Assembly (NCBI GenBank): GCA_964472165.1
Contig: CAYYJE010000055.1
Location: 1 to 20,055 of the forward strand
Direction: 5' to 3'
Length of the DNA: 20,055 nt
From: UBA1413 sp964472165
GTDB lineage: Bacteria > Bacteroidota > Bacteroidia > Bacteroidales > Prolixibacteraceae
Part shown: positions 14,238 to 20,055 of the stretch, one piece after another
How the letters are laid out: each line of letters starts with the position of its first letter
Position numbering within the stretch: position 1 is the first letter of the stretch
Made by a program: the position numbers and the translations under genes
The notes under the pieces: generated by a model
Seen by the model: the letters and a program-made list of their open reading frames with translations, nothing else
Database searches by the model: none
Told to the model about the DNA's origin: nothing

Positions 14238-15905
14238 CTATCTGCGCCCTGAACGTCCTGAATCCGGCGACCCTGATCCGCTTCCTCCGCGGGAAGAGGG
14301 TGCGCTGTGGCCGCTGCTGCGGGGCATTGATGCCGATTTGGTGCTCATCCGTGCGGAGGAACCACCTGAAGAGGACCTTCCTACCGACGGGGAAGATTGC
14401 ACCGCAGAAGGACGCGAAGCGCTTCTTCCTGAGGAAACCGAAGAGGGCCTCTGAGAAGTGGAAGCTGACTTCATCGTAGCAGAGCGGGAGGATGATTCGC
14501 TTCTTACCGCGGGAGAAGCTGTTCTTTCCCTTGAAGCTGAGGATTGAACCGATGAAGGACGACTGGTTGTACTTCTGCCGGTAGCCACCTGACTACTCCT
14601 GTTCGCAGCTATTGATCCGGTACGTCCGGCCGACACCTGACTGCTCCTGCCGGTAGTCACTGAACCGCTTCTGGTGGCTGACTTTGTGTTCCCGGTCGGG
14701 GGTTGTGTGGCCACTCTCGCAGAAGAAGGGGAAGTAGCCCTTCGCTGGGTAATTCCTTCCTTTCCCGAAGATGAACGTGTCGCACTTTTGGTATTCACCG
14801 ATGCCGATAACCTTGCAGTGGCATTGCTGTTTAACGTGGCGCTACTCCTGGTATTCCCGCCTTCCGCCGGCGAAGAAGACCTGCGTGTTACCGCTGAATT
14901 CCCGGAAGCTGAAGTGCGGCTATTTTGCCGTGTGCTGACGGTGGAGGAGTTCCGCCTGTCACTGCTGGTAGAAGTGATCGCCCTGGCAGGATTATTTCCG
15001 GAACGGCTGTTCGTACCCGTCAGTCTCTGGCGTTCGGCCTTCTGCCCGGAATTGGTCCGGCTATAGAGTGCTTCGCCGTCCTTTCTTAACTCAGGTCTGG
15101 AATAAGTGTTTTTATATCTCCCCCTGTTGATCCAGATATTCACCTGAGGCGAAAATGTACGTATACTGGAGTAATAATGCTGGTGATGGTTCGGGAACCT
15201 GTAATGGTCCCAGTGGCGGTAATGTGAATAGTAATGTGGGTACCAGTTTGAATGGTAGCCGTAGTAGTAATGCCAGTAATAGGGCTGCCATGCATACCAG
15301 TTGGAAGGCCAGTAACCCCAGTACCACCTTGAACGCCAGGCGATGTAGTCGGGGAGGAAGATGTACCGGATCAACGGCCATGCGGAAATATGCACGGTGG
15401 TCGTCCTCACAGGAATCACCCGCTGCGTATTGCCCGAAACTCCGGTGTACCCCGGGTTGGGCGTCTCTGCATATTGGTCATCGTAGATGGGCTCAATGAT
15501 ATAATTTTTACCATACAGGGCTTCATCGCCGACCAGTTGCATCTGCACTGAACCATCGCGAAATTTTTCCACCGTAAAAACGGCCACATCCTGCATCTCG
15601 TTTCTGTCGAGGGCGACCCGCATCACGATGGTATGCACATTCCCCTGCATATAATCGGTGACCATTATATAATCAACCCTGTTATCCCCGTTTAAATCGA
15701 GGTTATTGACTCTTGAAGACTCATCGTTGAGGTTTCTTTCAAATCCTTCGATGGTTTCTGATTGCTGGAAAAGATTCATGACTGCATAGAGATTGAGGTT
15801 GTCACCCGGTAAACCCAGGTATTCATCCGGCCAATCCTGCCTCCCGGCTGTGCTTACCACAGTGGTGAGCAACGCGAGAATCGAGGTGATAAGTAACTTT
15901 TTCAT
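14238..15905 (-). CDS. Secreted protein with Ca-binding-type loop, aromatic/His-rich middle and long Ser/Arg-rich tail
   Basis: I have no function for this protein; similar architectures occur as hypothetical proteins in Bacteroidota. A signal peptide is likely (1-20, MKKLLITSILALLTTVVSTA). The folded N-terminal part (about 22-175) holds DLNGDNRVDYI with Asp70, Asn72, Asp74 and Asp78, a dockerin/EF-hand-like calcium loop. Residues 176-246 are extremely rich in Trp, Tyr and His (WYWGYWPSNWYAWQPYYWHYY, HYRHWDHYRF). Residues about 286-555 are low-complexity Ser/Thr/Arg/Ala with recurring units such as TGRSSQV and RSS/RPSSVQSS. The tail is strongly basic, ending GSPDSGRSGRR. It is monocistronic with a good terminator. 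It could bind nucleic acid, polysaccharide or metal at the surface, but that is only inference. The Ser/Arg tail could vary in length through repeat slippage. Confidence 0.8.
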   Translation of the reverse strand: MKKLLITSILALLTTVVSTAGRQDWPDEYLGLPGDNLNLYAVMNLFQQSETIEGFERNLNDESSRVNNLDLNGDNRVDYIMVTDYMQGNVHTIVMRVALDRNEMQDVAVFTVEKFRDGSVQMQLVGDEALYGKNYIIEPIYDDQYAETPNPGYTGVSGNTQRVIPVRTTTVHISAWPLIRYIFLPDYIAWRSRWYWGYWPSNWYAWQPYYWHYYYGYHSNWYPHYYSHYRHWDHYRFPNHHQHYYSSIRTFSPQVNIWINRGRYKNTYSRPELRKDGEALYSRTNSGQKAERQRLTGTNSRSGNNPARAITSTSSDRRNSSTVSTRQNSRTSASGNSAVTRRSSSPAEGGNTRSSATLNSNATARLSASVNTKSATRSSSGKEGITQRRATSPSSARVATQPPTGNTKSATRSGSVTTGRSSQVSAGRTGSIAANRSSQVATGRSTTSRPSSVQSSASRERTASPAVRSESSSRSATMKSASTSQRPSSVSSGRSASRPSAVQSSPSVGRSSSGGSSARMSTKSASMPRSSGHSAPSSRGGSGSGSPDSGRSGRR

Positions 15906-16177
15906 GACTTCAAGTTTTAGAAGAACAAACCTTCACCCTTACTGAAGCAAAACTCATACCATTTTTTACCGGGCAGCACTAATCGGAGATCTTTTTCGGG
16001 TCAGAAAGCAGCAACACAGGGAAATTCAGAAAACCTCATCCCGGATCTATGAATAATCGATTTTTTTTGTTTACTTGTCCCGACAAAACTGATGCAGATG
16101 AAGGATTACCACAAGGAGGCACACCTTGTCAGAAAAGAAAAAGTGAATAATTAACCACAACAAAAAAAATATACAAA
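15906..16177. other. Divergent intergenic region
   Basis: These 272 bp separate the Ser/Arg-rich protein gene (minus) from the GH78 gene (plus). A short dyad ACAAGG-N7-CCTTGT (16111-16129) lies about 50 bp before the GH78 start and could be an operator or hairpin in the leader. An A-rich run (16163-16176) directly precedes the GH78 start codon and probably aids translation initiation, as usual in Bacteroidota. No exact TAnnTTTG box was found on either strand. Confidence 0.4.
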
Positions 16178-18916
16178 ATGAAAATGCGTAATTTTTTGAC
16201 CGTTTTTTTACTGACGATGATTTCCATATCGCTGTTAGGTGCGGAAAAATCCGTCTACACAGGAGATTTGCGTTGCGAATACAAAAAGGATCCGATGGGC
16301 ATTGATGCTGCGAATCCCCGCCTGTCATGGAAGTTATTTTCAACCACCGGTGACCAGCTTCAAACTGCTTACCAGATATTGGTGGCGACCAGTCCCGCGA
16401 AGCTTACCCCTTCAAAGGCTGATCTCTGGAACAGCCAGAAGGTGGATTCCGACCAGAGTACTCTGGTTAAATATGCCGGCAAGACCCTTGAATCGAAACA
16501 GAATTGTTACTGGAGCGTAAGAATCTGGGATAAATCGGGGAAAGCTACCGGTTGGTCCCGGCCTGCCACATTCGAAATGGGTTTGCTGCAACCCGGGGAG
16601 TGGAAAGCCGACTGGATTAAAAGTGCCATGACATTTCAGGAGCACAGCCATCCCGCACCCCTTTTCCGCAAGGAATTTGAGGTAAACGGGAAGGTGAAAT
16701 CCGCAAGATTGTACTGCACCAGTCTGGGGCTTTATGAGTTTTACCTTAACGGTCAGCGGGTTGGAGACCAACTCTTCACTCCCGGATGGACCAGTTTTGA
16801 AAAACGGCTTCAATACCAGACCTACGACATCACCCCACTGCTCAGAAAAGGCGCCAATGCCGCGGGTATCATGCTGGGCAACGGATGGTACCGCGCCTTC
16901 AGACCCAATTCCATCGAGCTGAAAACGGGGAAAGATCTGGAAGTGCTGGCGCAGCTTGAGATTGAATACACCAACGGCACCCGTCAGCTGGTAAATACCG
17001 ACAACAGCTGGAAAACTTCGACCGGCCCCATTGTACGTTCCGAAATGTACAATGGTGAGGTTTATGATGCGAGAATGGAAAAGCCGGGATGGTGTACGGC
17101 GGGCTTTAACGACCAGGATTGGAGCGGGGTTGTTGTAACGAAAACCGCAAAGAACCATCTGGTAAGTCCCTTCTCGGAACCGGTCCGCAGAATTGAGGAG
17201 GTCAAACCGGTAAAGGTGTTAGTTACCCCTGCCGGGGAGACAGTCATTGACATGGGACAGAACATGGTGGGATGGTGCAGGCTGAAGTTGGAGTGCCCCG
17301 CCGGAACGGTGATTACCTTGCGGCATGCCGAAGTTCTTGATATGAAAGGCAATTTTTACACCGAGAACCTGCGGCGCGCAAAGCAGGAGATTATCTATAC
17401 CTGCAAGGGCGGAGGAGCAGAAGTGTATGAGCCCCATTTCACGTTCCAGGGATTCAGGTATGTGGCTGTTTCAGGGTATCCCAAAGAGGTGACCACCGAT
17501 CTGATTACCGGGGTTGTGGTGCACAGCGATCTGGAACAAACGGGAAGTTTCTCTTGCAACGATCCACTGATCAACCAGCTTCAGCACAACATCATATGGG
17601 GTCAGAAAGGCAATTTCGTGGATGTACCCACCGACTGTCCGCAGCGCGACGAAAGGTTGGGCTGGACGGGCGATGCCCAGGTTTTTGCCCCTACTTCCTG
17701 TTTCAACATGCAGAGTGCGGCCTTCTGGACCAAGTGGCTGCGTGACCTTGCCGCCGACCAGCACGAAGACGGAGCGGTTCCCCATGTGATCCCCAACGTA
17801 CTGGGCAGGGGCGGATCCACCGGTTGGGCCGACGCCGCAGTGATCGTCCCCTGGGTGCTTTATCAGTATTATGGCGATACCCGGGTTCTGGAAGAACAAT
17901 ATGTCAGCATGAAGCGGTGGGTTGAATTCATGCGCGTACAAGCCGGAGATTCCTTCCTCTTCAAACCAAAGGACCGTCAGTTTGGCGACTGGCTTGCCTT
18001 TGCCACCACCCGGTCGGATTATCCGGGCGCAACCACCGACAAAGATTTTCTTTCTCAGACTTATTTTTACCATTCCGTCAATCTGCTGAAACAGATTGCC
18101 TCCATCCTGGGAAAAACCGGAGATGCGGCGGAATACGATTCACTGAGAAAAAATATTGCCGAAGCCTTTAACCGCGAATATGTAACGCCTAACGGAAAAC
18201 TTTCGTCCAATACCCAAACCGCCTATGTGAGGGCGCTGTCTTTCGGACTGCTTCCCCCGTCGCTTGAAAAATCTGCAGCCGCGCGGCTTGCCGCCGATGT
18301 AAACCAGTTCGGACATATCACCACCGGATTTCTGGGCACAGCCGACATCTGCCATGTCCTTACCCAATACGGCTATCTCGACGAAGCCTATAAACTGCTT
18401 TTCCGCAAGGAATACCCCTCTTGGCTGTACCCGGTCACCAAGGGTGCCACCACCATCTGGGAACGCTGGGACGGGATCAAAGCCGACGGATCGTTCCAGA
18501 GTGCAGGGATGAATTCGTTTAACCACTACGCATACGGTGCCGTGGGCGACTGGCTCTACAAAACCGTGGCGGGCATCAATTCCGCCCCGGATGCTCCCGG
18601 ATACAAAAAAATTGTCATCAAGCCCCACCCGGGAGGAAAAATGAACGATGTGAAGGCAAGCCACGAATCGCCTTACGGGGCCATCGTGTCGGAATGGAAA
18701 ATCCAGGACAACTCCCTGACCCTGACCGTGGAAATACCGGCTAACACTACCGCAGAGGTATACGTACCCTCCACCGGCAAGGAACTTGAAATCGACGGCC
18801 GTACGGCAGGCAATCCGGAGAGACTCTCACAGGATGGACTGAAATTCCACTTTCTGAAACAAAACGTCGGATCGGGACGATATGTGTTCAAATCGGCGTT
18901 TAATCCCGGAAAATAA
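16178..18916 (+). CDS. GH78 alpha-L-rhamnosidase, secreted
   Basis: This inverting glycoside hydrolase removes terminal alpha-L-rhamnose from glycans or plant/algal glycosides. A signal peptide covers about 1-22 (LTMISISLLGA), so the protein is periplasmic or exported. Its order follows GH78: an N-terminal Fn3-like domain (about 25-135; DPMGIDAANPRLSW), a Bac_rhamnosid_N beta-sandwich (about 155-330; YCTSLGLYEFYLNGQRVGDQLFTPGWTSF), a concanavalin-like domain, an (alpha/alpha)6 barrel (about 445-785) and a C-terminal beta domain. Key motifs are DCPQRDERLGWTGDAQ with Glu492 and TTIWERWDG with Glu762. By family analogy these are the general acid and base. At 912 aa it is full length. A second GH78 gene follows in the same direction after a hairpin, so the two likely form a rhamnose-glycan utilisation cluster. 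Confidence 0.96.
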   Translation: MKMRNFLTVFLLTMISISLLGAEKSVYTGDLRCEYKKDPMGIDAANPRLSWKLFSTTGDQLQTAYQILVATSPAKLTPSKADLWNSQKVDSDQSTLVKYAGKTLESKQNCYWSVRIWDKSGKATGWSRPATFEMGLLQPGEWKADWIKSAMTFQEHSHPAPLFRKEFEVNGKVKSARLYCTSLGLYEFYLNGQRVGDQLFTPGWTSFEKRLQYQTYDITPLLRKGANAAGIMLGNGWYRAFRPNSIELKTGKDLEVLAQLEIEYTNGTRQLVNTDNSWKTSTGPIVRSEMYNGEVYDARMEKPGWCTAGFNDQDWSGVVVTKTAKNHLVSPFSEPVRRIEEVKPVKVLVTPAGETVIDMGQNMVGWCRLKLECPAGTVITLRHAEVLDMKGNFYTENLRRAKQEIIYTCKGGGAEVYEPHFTFQGFRYVAVSGYPKEVTTDLITGVVVHSDLEQTGSFSCNDPLINQLQHNIIWGQKGNFVDVPTDCPQRDERLGWTGDAQVFAPTSCFNMQSAAFWTKWLRDLAADQHEDGAVPHVIPNVLGRGGSTGWADAAVIVPWVLYQYYGDTRVLEEQYVSMKRWVEFMRVQAGDSFLFKPKDRQFGDWLAFATTRSDYPGATTDKDFLSQTYFYHSVNLLKQIASILGKTGDAAEYDSLRKNIAEAFNREYVTPNGKLSSNTQTAYVRALSFGLLPPSLEKSAAARLAADVNQFGHITTGFLGTADICHVLTQYGYLDEAYKLLFRKEYPSWLYPVTKGATTIWERWDGIKADGSFQSAGMNSFNHYAYGAVGDWLYKTVAGINSAPDAPGYKKIVIKPHPGGKMNDVKASHESPYGAIVSEWKIQDNSLTLTVEIPANTTAEVYVPSTGKELEIDGRTAGNPERLSQDGLKFHFLKQNVGSGRYVFKSAFNPGK

Positions 18917-18938
18917 TCCTGTAAAGAGATGATGTCTG

Positions 18939-18977
18939 ACACGGGGCAGCGGAATCCGGTGGTTCCCTGCCCCGTGT
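18939..18977 (+). terminator. Strong intercistronic hairpin between the two GH78 genes
   Basis: ACACGGGGCAG (18939-18949) pairs perfectly with CTGCCCCGTGT (18967-18977). Inside it GGAA pairs with TTCC after a one-base bulge. No T-tract follows, so it is more likely an attenuator or mRNA-stabilising element than a clean terminator. Confidence 0.5.
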
Positions 18978-19030
18978 TGTGACAGTAAAAAGTTCAGCCG
19001 GAAAAAACTAAACCTATTGAAACAATTAAG

Positions 19031-20055
19031 ATGGAAAAATCAGGTCGTTTTCAATCTCTCTTCACGCTATCGCTCATTCTGACCGCACTCTGTTTGTCCG
19101 GATGCGGATCTTCCTCACCTGTGGTCGGAGATCTTCGGGTCGAATATATAACCAATCCCTTGGGGATTGATGTCAGCCAGCCCCGCTTTTCCTGGCAAAT
19201 TGAATCACAAAACCGGGGAACCATGCAGAATGCTTACCGGATTATTGTGGGGGAAAGTCTCAGGGAGGTTAAGGCCGGGAAGGGCACCCTCTGGGATACA
19301 GGTAAGCTTCAGGGTTCTGAAACCCTGAATCAGGAATACGGGGGATCACCGTTGAAAGACCACACCACCTACTACTGGCGTGCAGGAGTCTGGCTGGAAG
19401 ACGGCAAAGAAGTGTGGAGCAATCCTGCCAGTTTCCAGACCGGGATATTCGACAATGCTGGCTGGCAGGCCAAATGGATCACCATTCCTGAGGAGATCGT
19501 TCACCAGAGCCCGCTTTTGCGCAAAGAATTCCCTGTTGCAGGGAAAATCAGACAAGCCGTGGCCTATGTGACAGCATCCGGTTTCTATGAGTTTTACCTT
19601 AACGGGCAGAAAGTGGGTGATCATGTGCTGGATCCGGGGGTAACCGATTACCGGAAGACCGTTCTCTATTCCACCTATGATGTAACTTCCCTGCTGAAAA
19701 AAGGGAAGAATGCCGCCGGGGCGATGCTTGGCAACGGAGCCTGGAATCTCCGGAAAACCGAAGGGCGATGGAGCTGGGGAAGCGGAGGATCCGCTTTCGG
19801 GAATCCCTGTTTCCTGATGCAGTTGGTAATTACCTATAAAGATGGCCGTCAGTCGGTGATTCTCTCTGATGGATCGTGGAAGAGTGCACCCGGTCCTGTC
19901 ACTTTCAACAACCTATACGGCGGGGAGGATTATGATGCCCGCCTGGAACTCCCGGGATGGGCAGAAACAGGTTTTGATGAAAGCAACTGGAAACCGGTCG
20001 TGGAGGCAAAAGGCCCCGGTGGAAAACTGAAATCTCAGCTCATGCCCCCCATCAA
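19031..20055 (+). CDS. GH78 alpha-L-rhamnosidase, lipoprotein (3' end outside window)
   Basis: This is a second alpha-L-rhamnosidase, open to the window end; 341 codons are visible. The start ATG at 19031 gives a signal with lipobox LSGC and Cys25, followed by a GSSSP linker. The enzyme should therefore be lipid-anchored, unlike its neighbour. GDLRVEYITNPLGIDVSQPRFSW is the GH78 N-terminal signature. ASGFYEFYLNGQKVGDHVLDPG followed by YSTYDVTSLLKKGKNAAG and GAMLGNGAW is the Bac_rhamnosid_N domain. It aligns along its length with the upstream GH78, so the two are paralogues, but divergence in the GNGAWNLRKTEGRWSWGSGG loop suggests a different linkage or aglycone. The catalytic domain lies outside the window. 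Confidence 0.94.
   Translation, partial: MEKSGRFQSLFTLSLILTALCLSGCGSSSPVVGDLRVEYITNPLGIDVSQPRFSWQIESQNRGTMQNAYRIIVGESLREVKAGKGTLWDTGKLQGSETLNQEYGGSPLKDHTTYYWRAGVWLEDGKEVWSNPASFQTGIFDNAGWQAKWITIPEEIVHQSPLLRKEFPVAGKIRQAVAYVTASGFYEFYLNGQKVGDHVLDPGVTDYRKTVLYSTYDVTSLLKKGKNAAGAMLGNGAWNLRKTEGRWSWGSGGSAFGNPCFLMQLVITYKDGRQSVILSDGSWKSAPGPVTFNNLYGGEDYDARLELPGWAETGFDESNWKPVVEAKGPGGKLKSQLMPPI

Noticed and set aside
14674..15499. Plus-strand and alternate minus frames over the Ser/Arg-rich gene
   Set aside because: They arise from low-complexity codon repeats. None has a start context or domain.
16111..16129. ACAAGG-N7-CCTTGT dyad as a defined operator for GH78
   Set aside because: Only 6-bp arms and no promoter element can be placed next to it, so it is noted in the intergenic entry only.

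Overview
The window looks like a chromosomal segment of a Bacteroidota bacterium, probably Bacteroidales/Marinilabiliales-like. The evidence is the protein content: a DUF4249 lipoprotein paired with a TonB-dependent receptor carrying an N-terminal carboxypeptidase-regulatory-like domain, secreted GH78 rhamnosidases, a Tat-exported Gfo/Idh/MocA oxidoreductase, and an OmpA-domain envelope protein. Three promoters also fit the Bacteroidota consensus TAnnTTTG, two of them with a TTG 20-21 nt upstream. No 16S rRNA or other taxonomic marker is present, so the assignment rests on gene content.

Layout. 1-760 is the 3' part of an IS4-family transposase. 793-2718 is a very AT-rich GT39/PMT-like membrane glycosyltransferase placed directly behind the IS. 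2694-2912 (minus) is the 5' remnant of a small membrane-protein gene cut off at that junction. 3133-4855 is a two-gene unit of an ICMT/PEMT-like membrane methyltransferase and a UDP-glucuronate decarboxylase (UDP-xylose synthase), so the left part has a surface-polysaccharide/envelope flavour. 4975-5169 (minus) is a 64-aa orphan.

5339-11353 is the most unusual part. An intact tRNA-Gly(CCC) with promoter and terminator is followed by a series of partial copies of its own 3' end. One long copy is at 6679-6931 (tRNA 3' half, terminator and about 170 bp of flank). Two degenerate fragments are interrupted by palindromes (from 5457 and from 6774), and a last fragment lies at 11289-11305, also next to a perfect palindrome. 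The first interval holds a HigB/HigA-like toxin-antitoxin (TA) pair. The second holds a PIN-domain toxin with a 51-aa partner, then the DUF4249/TonB-receptor pair. I read this as tandem accretion of two related, integrase-less cassettes at a tRNA attachment site, each beginning with the same head region and each carrying a TA module near that head. This is inference.

11417-15905 (all minus) is backbone: the Gfo/Idh/MocA oxidoreductase with its own promoter, an OmpA-domain protein, and a protein with a Ca-binding-type loop, an aromatic/His-rich middle and a long Ser/Arg-rich tail. 16178-20055 (plus) is a rhamnose-glycan degradation locus: a complete secreted GH78 alpha-L-rhamnosidase, a strong hairpin, and a second GH78 enzyme predicted to be a lipoprotein, cut by the window end.
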